This document shows, one piece after another, positions 20,426-31,082 of a DNA stretch of 64,000 nucleotides. The translations under genes and the position numbers were made by a program. Under the pieces are notes generated by a model. That model was not told the origin of the DNA. It was given only the letters and a program-made list of their open reading frames with translations, and did not search any database. Origin of the DNA: Cotesia glomerata (Eukaryota > Arthropoda > Insecta > Hymenoptera > Braconidae); contig NC_058164.1 in the NCBI RefSeq assembly GCF_020080835.1, forward strand, positions 13,524,142 to 13,588,141, in the 5' to 3' direction. The stretch's first letter is position 1. Each line of letters begins with the position of its first letter.

Positions 20426-22918
20426 ATGGAGTTTCCAATATTTTTTAATCTTGATCGACCAAATGGTCGTAAACCTTGGAACCGTTTATCATACGATCAA
20501 AAGAGGAAGTTAAGGAACAGATATTATGCGTACTTAAAAGATGCTTCTCAATCAAATTTGTCCAACACAGTCAGTTCTAATCCTGCACAAAATTGTGCTC
20601 AATTTACGCAAAACGATTATAACGTACAAGAAACGTCTGTGCCAGACCCTACGGATACCGTGGAAAATAATATGGCTGAAAATATATCAAACTCCAGTCA
20701 TGATTTTGTTTCTGCAAATACTTCTGCTACTACTCCCAGTACAAGTCATATTGCTGCTGATAATTTTCATGAAGATGTTCCTAACTGTAATCCTCTGCAA
20801 GTAATGTCTGTTCTACCTGACACAAGTGCTTCTCTTGCTATTCACGCTATTGAAGATAACATTTGTGAAAATATAACCACCTGTGCCAACGATAATTTAG
20901 TTTCCACCTCAACTTCTACAAGTGCTCCTGATGTTGATCATGTTGTTAAAGACAATGTTACTGAAGATGTTCCATGCTCTGGGCAAAGTAGTTCAATTAC
21001 TGCCTCGATTTCCGATGATGCACTAACTTCTGAACCTGGTGCGGATGACCAAATAACTAAGTTAACACCGAATCCATATATTCATTCAAATCATATATTC
21101 AAAAAGTTAAAAATTAATCACCCCGGGTGTTTCCAACATTCTTTTCAATCAAATTTAGCTGAATGTTTCACAAGTAACAAAATTAATCAAACCCAAAGCA
21201 AAGCTATTTTAAATGTATTGCATACTCATCCGTCTTTGAAATTTCTTCCGAAAGATCCTCGCACACTTTTAATGACACCATGTGATAAAATTGAACCAAA
21301 AATTGTCGAACCAGGAAATTATCTTCATTTAGGAATCGAGTGGATGCTGTTATTAACGTTATCATCTCTGTCAGCACATGAAGTTCCCAACGAATTGATT
21401 ATCGATTTTAGCACTGATGGTGCTGAGATGAATAAGAATATTCAAATATGGCCCATCCAAATTCGCATCGTTAATATAGAGAAAATAAAGAAGCCTATAC
21501 TCGTCGGTGTTTATGAAGGATCCAGTAAGCCTAAAAATTTCAAGGAATTCTTTCATGATTTTGTTGAAGAATCTAAAATAATTATTGAAAATGGTGGTAT
21601 TTATTGCAATGAAAAAATAATCTCAATAAGATTTCGATGTTTCATCGCAGACGCTCCAGCTCGGTCATATGTACTTAATCATATGTCGCATGTATCAAAA
21701 AATCCTTGTTCAAAATGCAAGGTTGAAGGAATAACTCACCTCCATTCACGTCATTTCCTTGGTCATGGTTATGTACAAAGAACAGACTTTGAGTATAGAA
21801 AGCTTCAAGATGTTGACCATCATTTAGGTGAATCATCGATAAAAGATCTTCCGATTGATCTAGTAAAACAAGTCCCTTTCGAGTATATGCACTTGACTTG
21901 CTTGGGAGTCATGAAAAAAATGATTGGATCTGTTGTATATGGTAAATGTCAGCCCGGAAAGTTACAAAACTTTGAAGTAACATTTTTGTCAGCTCGTTTA
22001 GTGGAGTTGCAAAGTTATTGCCCTCGTGACTTTGCTAGAACGCCACGGGAAATTCAACATTATGGTAAATATAAAGCCACGGAATTTCGTCAGCTGTTAT
22101 TGTACACTTTCATTGTCGTGACACCAGGAATTATTACAACAGATCAATATGATCATTTTTTGCTGTTGCATACATCGATGCGTGTCTTATTGAATAATCA
22201 ATCATCTTCAGAAGATATTGAATTTGCTGACGTAGCAATAAAAAAATTTATAATTGATGCCGAAAAAATACATGGGTTGGAGTTTCTTACATATAACTCT
22301 CATGGTCTTGTTCATCTCGTGGAAGATTTTAAACAGTTCGGTTCAATTGAAAACACTTCTGCGTTTGCGTATGAAAACGCAATGAAGGACTACCGTGATT
22401 TAATAAATAAACAGTATCAACTGTTACAGCAAATTTACAAACGTATATGTGAACAGTCGCATTTTCAAAATACAAATAGTAAATCTTATCCAAATCCGAA
22501 AGGTACAATGGAGCACAAAAATGGCCCAATAAATGACGAAATGCGCGATAATTGCGTACAGTATAAAAATTTAGAGTGCAGCAAATTTTTTTATTCAACA
22601 GAGCAGAAAGATAATACAATACAAACAAAAGATGGCAGAATTGGAATAATTAAAAATATTATTTTCACCAATAAAAAAATTTTTTTAGCAGTTTCATTCT
22701 TCAGAAAATTGATGCCTTTTTACCATGTCTTGGATCGACCCTCGACAGATTTTGGAATTTTTCAATGTTCTTGCCTAAGTTCCTCGAATGAATTTATACT
22801 ACTCGAAGACATAAAAAGCAAATGCTATCGTATGCCTATTTGGGTAAAAAAAATGATGACTCTCCATACAACTGATGATAAAATTAACAACGCTTTCGTC
22901 GTTTGCGTTATGTTATAA
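20426..22918 (+). CDS. tnp2/CACTA-type transposase
   Basis: 830 residues from ATG 20426 (MEFPIFFNLDRPNGRK), chosen because it directly follows a splice-acceptor-like site; the longer frame to 20396 opens with TTG. The N-terminus is basic (KRKLRNRYY), then comes a long Ser/Thr/Asp-rich low-complexity part (about 40-210). The catalytic core follows: STDGAEMN..IWPIQ near residue 329 (first Asp), FIADAPARS near 407 (second Asp), CSKC near 428 with later His residues (metal-binding insert), FEYMHLTCLGVM near 485, a KATEFRQLLLYT block near 552, and FAYENAMKDYRDL near 645 (candidate third acidic residue). This motif order is that of the large invertebrate transposase family related to tnp2. The frame is uninterrupted and of normal length. 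It would cut at the 15756/25240 termini. Confidence 0.82.
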   Translation: MEFPIFFNLDRPNGRKPWNRLSYDQKRKLRNRYYAYLKDASQSNLSNTVSSNPAQNCAQFTQNDYNVQETSVPDPTDTVENNMAENISNSSHDFVSANTSATTPSTSHIAADNFHEDVPNCNPLQVMSVLPDTSASLAIHAIEDNICENITTCANDNLVSTSTSTSAPDVDHVVKDNVTEDVPCSGQSSSITASISDDALTSEPGADDQITKLTPNPYIHSNHIFKKLKINHPGCFQHSFQSNLAECFTSNKINQTQSKAILNVLHTHPSLKFLPKDPRTLLMTPCDKIEPKIVEPGNYLHLGIEWMLLLTLSSLSAHEVPNELIIDFSTDGAEMNKNIQIWPIQIRIVNIEKIKKPILVGVYEGSSKPKNFKEFFHDFVEESKIIIENGGIYCNEKIISIRFRCFIADAPARSYVLNHMSHVSKNPCSKCKVEGITHLHSRHFLGHGYVQRTDFEYRKLQDVDHHLGESSIKDLPIDLVKQVPFEYMHLTCLGVMKKMIGSVVYGKCQPGKLQNFEVTFLSARLVELQSYCPRDFARTPREIQHYGKYKATEFRQLLLYTFIVVTPGIITTDQYDHFLLLHTSMRVLLNNQSSSEDIEFADVAIKKFIIDAEKIHGLEFLTYNSHGLVHLVEDFKQFGSIENTSAFAYENAMKDYRDLINKQYQLLQQIYKRICEQSHFQNTNSKSYPNPKGTMEHKNGPINDEMRDNCVQYKNLECSKFFYSTEQKDNTIQTKDGRIGIIKNIIFTNKKIFLAVSFFRKLMPFYHVLDRPSTDFGIFQCSCLSSSNEFILLEDIKSKCYRMPIWVKKMMTLHTTDDKINNAFVVCVML

Positions 22919-23607
22919 TTACGCAATTAAAAACATTGCATTTAATGGTGATAATGAATGGTACTCTAACATGCATACTGATCGTTATTTGAAAAAAAAG
23001 GATGCCAAGAAATGAAAATAATGTTTGAGGTATAAAGGCTGAGAGAAAACTTTATGCAGATTTTATAATTAATGGAGCAGGTGGATCCCTTTCATAAAAG
23101 TTAAAGGAAAAAATAAAAAAAAACATAATTTCAATTAGTAAATAACTTTTTTTTATCAACTATTTTATCTGATTATATTAGTTTACACTATAGTTAATAT
23201 TTCTTTTTTTATTCCAGATGAATATACTCGATAATAGTTTATTAAAGAAGACTGACAGTAATCAATCCTCCTATATATAAACAGAGGTAAGCAAAAATTC
23301 CTAAGCTATTTCATACGAATTAACTATTAATTAATAATTATATGATTGTTTTTAGAAATAGCCAATGCCTTTAAAAGGTATAAATAAATATGCGGCCAAA
23401 AGATGGGAATGAATTATTCCACAAAGCTCCAGAAACAGACTTAACGATCACTGGTGTAGGCTTAGATGAACCTAAGTCACCGCCACATTTATCTCAGTGT
23501 TCAGAAAACCTGAATTAACCTGCTCAAACCCACATATTGATATCTTTCATCTTAAAAATAAAATAATTTTCATTTTTATTCTTGTAATTATACAAGCTTA
23601 CAATGAG
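22919..23607. other. Transposase 3' flank
   Basis: A/T-rich region after the transposase stop. No further coding exon with convincing conservation is seen. Confidence 0.4.
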
Positions 23608-23811
23608 AAGGATTTCTTAACATTTAAGAAGATTTCGTTGTATTTAAGAAATCATTTCTTAAACATCATTTCTTAGTATTTAAAAAATATTTCTTTGTAT
23701 TTAAGAAATATTTCTTAAATACAAAAAAATATTTTTTAAATACTAAGAAATGATGTTTAAGAAATGATTTCTTAAATACAACGAAATCTTCTTAAATGTT
23801 AAGAAATCCTT
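23608..23811. repeat. ~204 bp near-perfect palindrome
   Basis: From AAGGATTTCTTAACATTTAA at the left to TTAAATGTTAAGAAATCCTT at the right, the two halves are complementary over about 85 bp, and the centre (TATTTAAGAAATATTTCTTAAATAC) is itself palindromic. The sequence repeats TTTCTTAAATAC-like words. It could be a foldback element inserted into the transposon or a long hairpin in its transcripts. Confidence 0.85.
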
Positions 23812-24469
23812 AGATCAGTGTAAAACAAAAAAAAATGTATAGTACTTGAGTTTTTGTTCAATAACTTTTGTAGCTATCAAGAAATTATACTTCTTTTTAA
23901 AAATTATGTGATATAATAAGCGTATAAATAAAATTAGTATTTTAGAATTAAATAAATTTGTTTATAACATTCATGGCGACAAATATTTAAAAGATTGATG
24001 CATATTATTGTTATTGACACGTATAAAAAGTAAGTACTGCTATTTTAAAAACTTTGCAATTCAAAAATATAGATTTAGTTGGAATTATTTTAAGTCGGGT
24101 CAGTTATATTTGTATTTTTAAATTATTATTTATCGATCTTACTTCAAATCTAAGGCTAATGGTATTATTCTCTTGTAAACATAAAATATTATAACCAATT
24201 GTGGTGAGTATTATTTTTTATCATTAAAGTAACTTTTTCTCGCTGAAAATAAACATATATTATTGTACGTATGGCAATCATACTTTAAATGAGTTATGAA
24301 TTAAGAAAATTATACGTATCGTTTTTTATAAATTTGTAAAAATATATCAGGTTTTCGTAGGAGTTAAAAAGTCATAGAAAATAATATATAATTTTTATTT
24401 CTTGAAAATATTGAAAAAGCTTGAGCTGGAAGCTCACTAAATGATAATATGAAAATTAATTTAGATAAA

Positions 24470-24870
24470 AATTAATATAGCACATATTTAATACTTTTAA
24501 AAATTTTATAACAATTAAATTATGGCCAAAAAAAATAAGAATAAAAAATTGACATTTAGAAATTTAAAAAAATAAAAAATCATATTTTTTAAAAATAATT
24601 TTTTAGAAAAAATCTCTTTGTTAAATAAAATTAAAAAATTGTCAAGTGATAGCTAACTTTAATGTCATTTAATTTAGCATATATTTAATTATTTTAAAAA
24701 TTTTATAACAAATAAATTATGGCAAAAAAAAATTAGAAAAAAAATTGACATCTAGAAATTTAAAAAAATAAAAAATCCAATTTTTTACAAATCATTTTTT
24801 GGAAGAGTTTTTTTTTGATGAATAAAATTAAAAAATTTTTAAGTGACTGCTAATTTTAATGTCATAAAGA
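24470..24870. repeat. Tandem duplication, ~198 bp unit
   Basis: A block beginning at ATATTTAAT near 24485 (ATTTTATAACAA, AAATTATGG, AAATTGACAT, AATTTAAAAAAATAAAAAAT, AAGTGA) recurs from about 24682. The two copies are diverged and A/T-rich. Confidence 0.65.
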
Positions 24871-25049
24871 TAATAGAAATATATTACAAGAAACACACCA
24901 TTTATTGTTAACTTCAGTTTCACGATAATTTTTTAATTTTATTTACAACATCAACTTTCCAGCATTTTTAATTCCAAAGTTGTTGTGAAACTATTGATGC
25001 GAAAATAATGCTAAGTTTCTATTGAAACTTAACCGTAACCTTACTTTAA

Positions 25050-25240
25050 CAGTTTATCTACAACTTTTTAAGGTAAACTTGTTGTCTAAATCCGGCACTA
25101 GATTTGCGTCAACTTGATGAGCAACTTCAAGTCAAGTTCTGTGAAACTGTTGCAAATGCAACAGTTGACGCGAAGTTAACGTAAAGTTGACGTAAGCTTT
25201 TGAACATCAACTAGTTGATGGTCAACCTGTGCTAACTGGG
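25050..25240 (-). repeat. Right terminus: TIR plus subterminal repeats
   Basis: Carries GCGTCAACTTGATG, AACAGTTGACGCGAAGTTAA, CGTAAAGTTGACGTAAGCTT and ends TGTGCTAACTGGG at 25228-25240. Read as complement it begins CCCAGTTAGCACA, identical for 13 bp to the left end, then carries AAAAGCTTACGTCAACTT, close to the left end's AAAAGTTTACGTCAAGTT. Confidence 0.8.
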
Positions 25241-25766
25241 TTGGCTTAGGGGATAATGCATGCTACAACTTGCCTAATTATCGACCCAGTACGGATATGG
25301 TAATTAGTCCGCTAGATCATTGAACAATGTGCAGTAGATCCCGTGGTAATTAGGTCACTGTCGAGTGTTACTAGATGGCTCGCAATGCCCTATTTCTCTG
25401 TCGATCTCTCGGTACACAACGTTTTAGAATTAGTTATGATTATTAACATTAATTTTAAATTAAATCAAATGCATAATAGTAAATAAGTTTTTAATTTAAT
25501 GAGAGCTACTTCATATAGATATTTCCCTATAATTGTAAAAAAGAAAAAAAAAAATTTTAAAGCAGCTGGTTCTATTTGTAATTAAATTTTCGAGTTTTTT
25601 TAATTTCATAGTATTTTATTGTGCGATGTATGTAATTTTTGCCGCGTAAGCGAAATTTTATTCTCTCTTTCATTTGAGATGTGGCATTTGTCATGAAAAA
25701 AAATAATTATCTTATAATATACAGTGCGAGTGATAGAATTTACGGTGATAAAATAAAAAAAATAGT
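25241..25766. other. Flank of transposon, nothing recognised
   Basis: Moderately A/T-rich. The short frame on the minus strand at 25606-25848 has no supporting motif. Confidence 0.5.
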
Positions 25767-25784
25767 ATATTACACACCTAGGGA

Positions 25785-25967
25785 AGTAAAGTAAGAAATG
25801 TCTCAGATCACATGTAATTGTTGGCCGAGGCGAAGCCGAGGTCAACAAACATGTGATCTGAGGCTTTCTTATTTACTTCCCGAGGAGTGTATACTATTTT
25901 TTTGTCCGACGAAGGCGGAAAGCGGCAACTTAGTTTAGCGCAGCGGGACGAAAGTTGCCACTTTCCG
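25785..25967. repeat. Two adjacent hairpins
   Basis: First: GGAAGTAAAGTAAGAAATG...CAGATCACATGT (25792-25823) faces ACATGTGATCTGAGGC..TTACTTCC (25848-25880), with GCCGAGGCGAAGCCGAGG in the loop. Second: GGCGGAAAGCGGCAACTT near 25915 faces AAGTTGCCACTTTCCGCC near 25950. Both have GC-rich loops out of keeping with the A/T-rich surroundings. Confidence 0.75.
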
Positions 25968-27028
25968 CCCGGAGGGCAAAAAAATTATAAAAATTTAGTT
26001 TAATTAGAAAAATTTTAATTCAAGTGCTGCTCTATCTCGTCCCCTCAAGAACGAAAATGTCTAAAATTTTCGCTCTTGGTATCGACGTAGCTGCGATTTA
26101 AAATAAAATTTTTCTTTGTTATTTCGCCTTCGAGATATCTGTACGTCACTTTTATTACCTTGTTTAAGAAGAAAAAAAAAGTTTTTGATTAAACAAAAGG
26201 AAGTATATATATAAAAAAAAAAAAAAAAATATTTAAAATCGTACTTTTGTGATCTAGCGGTTTTGTGGGAAATGCTGATTTTTTTCGCTATGATTTTGGG
26301 ATCATTGTTGGAACGGTGTAAGAAGTGCAATAACTTCAGAGCGTTTTTTTTTTTTTTTTTTTTTTTGTGGAATTATTTCATTCCTGATACACAGTAGTTT
26401 TCGGAGAAATCTTTATGTAAAAATAAAGTTCTGAATCCTCTGTGATCTAATCACCTATTAAATTGCCAGGTAAGTATAGTGATAAAAGGTAATTATTTAC
26501 GGTTGATTTCATTCTTTGAGAGTTATTAGCATCAACTTACTGTTCTCTCTTTCCCATAGGTGACCATTATATTCCGAGAGTTTGTTGCTAATTCTCTATA
26601 ATGGCTGGGTATTCAGCGATTGTCAAGATCTGTTTTCAGTGGTGACGTTTCTAAAGGTAACGACCTTTTCAATAATTAGAAAGAGAAATCAGGATTTAAT
26701 TATATATAAAAAAAAAAAAAATTTTGAAAAAGGATTATTTTTAGTGTTTTGGCAATTTACGTAAGTAAGTAAAATTTGTATTAATTAATACAGGTACAGA
26801 AATCTCAAGATCCGAATTTCTATCTCTCTTTTTTCTTTTTTTTCTATTTTGCGTCTTAAATGAATTAAATTTTTATATTAGCGGGTGACTGGTCTTTGAT
26901 TTTTTTTCGAATTTGATTTATTATTTATTAATATACTTTTTGCCAAGGACGAATCACCTGCTCTTCCTTATGATAACTTATATATTATTGACTTATCTAG
27001 GATATTTATTGTGCGCTGCTGCTGTTCT
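25968..27028. other. AT-rich region beyond env; no 3' LTR seen
   Basis: Homopolymer-rich (T run at about 26346-26366). Expected position of the 3' LTR of the env-bearing gypsy element, but nothing resembling its 5' LTR (38190-39208) is present, so the element is truncated or rearranged here. Confidence 0.5.
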
Positions 27029-29069
27029 TCACGGAGACTGGAATTTGCTGAGTTGGAAAGATTTTACTCCTGACTTTGAAAATTCTTCGGTGTCCGTAGA
27101 GATGTCCTTGGATAAAGTTGAAGTGCTCGCTTGAGTTGTGGGTGATGTGCAGACTGGTGACTGTCTCTTCTCTGGTGCTGGCGTCTTGATGGTATATAAA
27201 ATTTCATTTAATTCTGAAGTAGGGCCTTTTACTGGTTCCTTTTCTTTTTTCCAGGTTTTCCTCCATGCCAGTAGGTAGCCAGGGAAAATTCTCCAGCTGC
27301 AGACTGCACCGACGGCGAGGACTATTCCTAGAATGCTGATTGCTGAACCGACTGCTAATTTCCGGTGTAAGTTGTCTTCTTGGTGGTCTAGTGCAATTAG
27401 CGACATCTTCTCTTCGTTTTCGGACAATCCTTGACCCCATGGCGCGAATTCATCCGTAATTGCTACTGCATCTTTGCTGTTCTTTAGTAGCAGAGTTGGA
27501 GTCTGAACTGCTAGACTTGAATTTAAAGTTTCCAGGGTCAGGTTAATCGGGCATTATGTATTCGATTTCCGTGATGTCTTGGCTAAGACCATGGAATGAA
27601 AATTCGTTACATTTTACCCTGCAACCAGGTTCTAGTTGAATGACGCCGGTACCATTAATGGTTGTGGTTTGCATAGGTTGGTTTTTGCATGACCATACTA
27701 GTTTTTCAGTTTTGCATGTGGAGTATGCCCATGTGTTCTTTGCATTAATCTTGCTCCACGTCAATACACATTTTGGTATAATTCTTACGTTGCAGCTTCG
27801 GAGTATGGTTTCTTTCGGATCCAGCAGCATTTTCATCTCGCAGTCTACTTGTGGATTTTCGGTCGTTGATTTAATTGGAGTTTCTGGTGAGCAAACTAGG
27901 TCCTGTTGAATAGGCTTGCAATTTTTTATAAATTCGTCATCATTGAGGAAGTAATTTTGGTAGTCTAGGTCAGTAAATAAATATTTACTTCATGGCAAGA
28001 TCGTGAGCGTTGATAGTTTGTCTCCCAGGAACTCTGGTTTCGGTAAAGGCTTTAGTTCGTAGCTAAGCCAAGGCATTTTACTGAGCAAGGGTACAGTGAT
28101 GATTATTAAGAAGTGACCGTTTGCTCTGCCTGTTTCTATTCTGGATACCCGTGATAAAGCAGGGATGTCCATACGGTCGAGAGGCTGAGGCGGGTTAAGA
28201 TGCGGATGTTTTGCCATCATGTCGAGTGTGGCTTGATGAAGCTGTTTAGCGGAGATGCTCATGTATGATGCTCTGCCCAATAGCGCTTCTTCAATTGCTC
28301 TTTCAGCGTCATTTAGGGCTCTCAGCTGATGAGTGAGTACTTGAACTGCTTCGTCTCCTATTAGACAGAACATGTGAATACGCCTGATGTTCCTGAGCTC
28401 CATGGTCATAGAGTGCTGCATTTCATCGGCTTCCTGGCTCAGTGTCTCGATTCTCTTGGATATGTTATTCTTCTGTCGAAGGATTTGATTGATCTCACTG
28501 CGAATGATATGTGTGTTGTTTTGCGTCAGATGTACCAATTCTCGATTGTCCTGGTAGAGCTTTTTTAATTCTTTGTTGATATGCTCATTATCGTCGTAGT
28601 CCATAGTTCCAAATAGCTTGCGAGCCACACTTCCTACGAATCCAAACCAAGGTCCCCTTCGGGTTTGGATGCGAGATTCATTGGTTTTTTCTTGTGTTTC
28701 TTCGAGTAATTTGCTTAACCGATGGATTGCATTTTGTACTTCACCGTAGGTTTCTCTAAATACTTGTATCCTGAGGTATAGGTAGCAATCTTGTTTTATA
28801 AAATATCTTTCGCCGTGATTTATTGTGGTCTCGTACTGATGATTGTTGTACGGTTCTATTACGATTAGCTTCCTGATGTTGATGGAGCTAATGATCTTCC
28901 ATTCTTCTTCGACCAGGTGGATCTTTTTGAATGGGTCGAATAGTAATCCAGGGTTTGAAGGTAGGATTTTTATGGTGTTTTTACCCTTGGGTTGTTGATT
29001 TCCCTTTCCTGGATTGTCCTTTTCCGTGCATTTACTCCCAACAATGAGAAGGATCATGAGCGTCTTCAT
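27029..29069 (-). pseudogene. env: Baculovirus-F-like envelope gene, broken
   Basis: N-terminal part 29069-27990 (359 codons): signal-like start, then GLLFDPFKKIHLVEEEWK, a conserved early block of insect gypsy Env. A furin-type R-x-x-R site is followed by a glycine-rich fusion-peptide-like segment and KLFGTMDYDD (near residues 140-170), then long coiled-coil-prone stretches. The frame meets a TGA at 27990-27992 but stays open beyond it in the same frame to 27543. A one-base shift near 27550 leads to the final part (to 27029) with a transmembrane segment (AVGSAISILGIVLAVGAVCS) and a charged cytoplasmic tail. Env would let element particles fuse with cells. Breaks: one stop, one frameshift. 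Confidence 0.85.
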
Positions 29070-29093
29070 ATCGGTAAGGCCTGTAACAGAATT

Positions 29094-31052
29094 CTAAGAA
29101 TTGCTTTTAGATTTTTGTTCGATACTAGAAAGCTTGGCTTTATTTGGATTTAAGGTTTTCCACTTTCCGTTGTCTTTTTCTATAATAAGGTTTCCAAAGT
29201 CATTAATTTCGATGATTTTGTAAGGACCGGTATAGTAATGGTCTAATTTATTCTTACGGGGCTCTTTTAAGGCCCATACCGAGTCTCCTACGTGAAAATT
29301 TGCCGGATGGATATGTTTATCAAATCTTTCTTTAGAATCATGTTTGGCTTTTATCAAGTTTTCCGCGGCTATTCGTTGGATTTCCGATAAGCGGCTAATC
29401 AGGTCAGCTACATAGTCACTATAGGTTTTGATTTTATCAAAGTCTGGGTACTGTGTCGGTGTTTTCGCTTTTCGCCCGAATTAAAGTTCGTATGGTGTGA
29501 ATTTAGTTGCGGTATGCACGGTGGTATTATAATTTAGCATCGCGAGAGGTACGAATCTGTCTCCGTCTTGGAATTTATCTACGTAGGCTCTCAGGTAGTC
29601 AACCAAAGGTTGATGGGAGCGTTCAAGGGATGCATTTCCCTGGGGATAATAGGAGGAGGTAGTCAATCTTTGGATCTTTAAGGTTTTGGCTAGTTGTTGT
29701 ATAAGCTTACTGGTGAATGAGGTGCCCTTATCTGATAGTATTATCCGGGGGCACCCATGGATTGCGATGTAATGATTTAAGAGGGCGTCTGCTACTGTTG
29801 CTGCCCGAATGTCAGGGATTGGTAGTGCGGCTGCTGCCTTGGAAAAATTATCCTGGATAGTGAGGATATGCACGTTTCTATCAGGGGTCATTGATAATGG
29901 CCCTACAGTATCAATGCTAATCTTTTCGAACGGTTCTAGAGGAGTATCTGTGATTTTCATGGGTTGCCTGGTTTTTATTCGTGTTAGTTTGTTCCTCTGG
30001 CAGACTTCGCATCGCTGGATAAATTGATAAATCTGTTACGTCCCCACCTGCATTCGCAGATGTCTCTATAGCAAAGACGCGCGCTAATTTAAAACTCTAA
30101 TAATTATATAATAATTTCATAAATATTCTATTTTATAAATAATAGTGTAAAATGATAAGTAAAGAATTCCAAATGTTAAATATTAAATACTAAATATTAG
30201 AAATAGAAAATGATAAGAAAATTGATACGCATCCAACACCTGAGTAAACAGAATATTTTTAAGTTCACATTAACATTTTCTCTCGAAGAATATTAATGGG
30301 AAAAACTAGAATGATTCATTGTAAGACAACTAAGCGTTGAGTACACCAGGTATATTCGAGAACATTCGTAGAATGTTCTAAATAAACAAATGATAACGAA
30401 CGCCCGCGTGTCCTGGACTCTGGAGTTGAGTCAGCGCTCGTCATTCGAGTGACCCTCGAAAATGCCACGCGCGTCAACTCGGGACTGCAGGATATTCGAG
30501 GCCCGATACGCAACCCTACTCCTCCTAGGGCGCGGCCCTTGGACGAGGAGATATAAGCGGGGTGCACGGGTGGTTCGAGGCTCTTCTTCTAAGGCTTTGC
30601 TTGATCTTAAAGTCACGAACTTAAGTCTCTTCATAATTTATACTCGTCGTGAGAGGATTAATTCCGGTTACGAAATACCATTACGTACTTCACGGCAGTT
30701 GTCAAATCATATTAATTCCAAGTGTATTTTAAATAGTTAAATAAATTAATTTGTTAATTAAATTCACCAAAGTTAGTTATTTCGGAGTTAATTCGAGAAC
30801 CTCTACTTACGACTCTGGAGGTCGTAACATCTTTATCTCCAGCTTTAGTTGTTCTACTGGTTACCTACAAACCCGTGAGGAAACCGGGACGTAACAAATC
30901 TGTTGTTTCATTCCAGGCCAATAGAATCTTTCTCTGATTCGCCAGTAAGTTTTTACAACACCTTTGTGGCCACTCACAAGGCTGCTGTGATTTTTTTCGA
31001 TGATGTCGGTCCTTTTAGATTCTTCAGGGACCTCGACGTTTCCTTCGCACAA
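29094..31052 (-). pseudogene. gypsy integrase, split by a solo LTR
   Basis: HHCC zinc domain at 31052-30900 (NHSSLVSGHKG...RFYWPGMKQQI), then the LTR insertion 30034-30896, then the core at 29960-29481 with D (IQDNFSK), D (LSDKGTSF) and E (NASLERSH), a TAA at 29481-29483, and the C-terminal part 29357-29094 including a chromatin-binding-like barrel (GDSVWALKEPRKNKLDHYYTGPYKI). The LTR plus one AATC repeat is 867 bp, a multiple of three, so both halves keep the same frame. Confidence 0.85.
30034..30896 (+). mobile_element. Solo LTR nested in integrase
   Basis: 863 bp, TGTTACGTCC...GGACGTAACA, flanked by AATC on both sides (30030-30033 and 30897-30900), a four-base target duplication. Same family as the LTR at 14068-14906 but in opposite orientation. 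TATA-like ATATAAGCGG at 30551-30560. About 175 bp upstream a cluster of TTC/GAA triplets (30355-30378) resembles a heat-shock element. Formed by recombination between the two LTRs of a full element. Confidence 0.92.
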
Positions 31053-31082
31053 TGTTATGACTGCAGGACAGTCCCTCAGCTC

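Larger units (their letters stand above)
15756..25240. mobile_element. Two-gene DNA transposon (tnp2/CACTA-like)
   Basis: A 9485 bp unit bounded by perfect 13 bp inverted repeats, CCCAGTTAGCACA at 15756-15768 and its complement at 25228-25240. About 165-190 bp inside each end is filled with variants of GTTAACGTAAA / GTTGACGTAA, the pattern of subterminal transposase-binding repeats in CACTA elements. The unit encodes a tnp2-type transposase (20426-22918, plus) and a spliced DUF4806-like gene (16270-19236, minus), transcribed away from a shared ~1.2 kb region. No exact target duplication is visible: flanks are ACTG on the left and TTGG on the right. The superfamily name is tentative because the ends start CCCAG, not CACTA. 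Both genes look intact. Confidence 0.75.

Noticed and set aside
15750..25245. Target site duplication of the two-gene transposon
   Set aside because: Left flank ACTG and right flank TTGG share no exact duplication of usual length.
25968..27028. 3' LTR of the env-bearing gypsy element
   Set aside because: No similarity to the 38190-39208 LTR and no TGTTATG start; not called.
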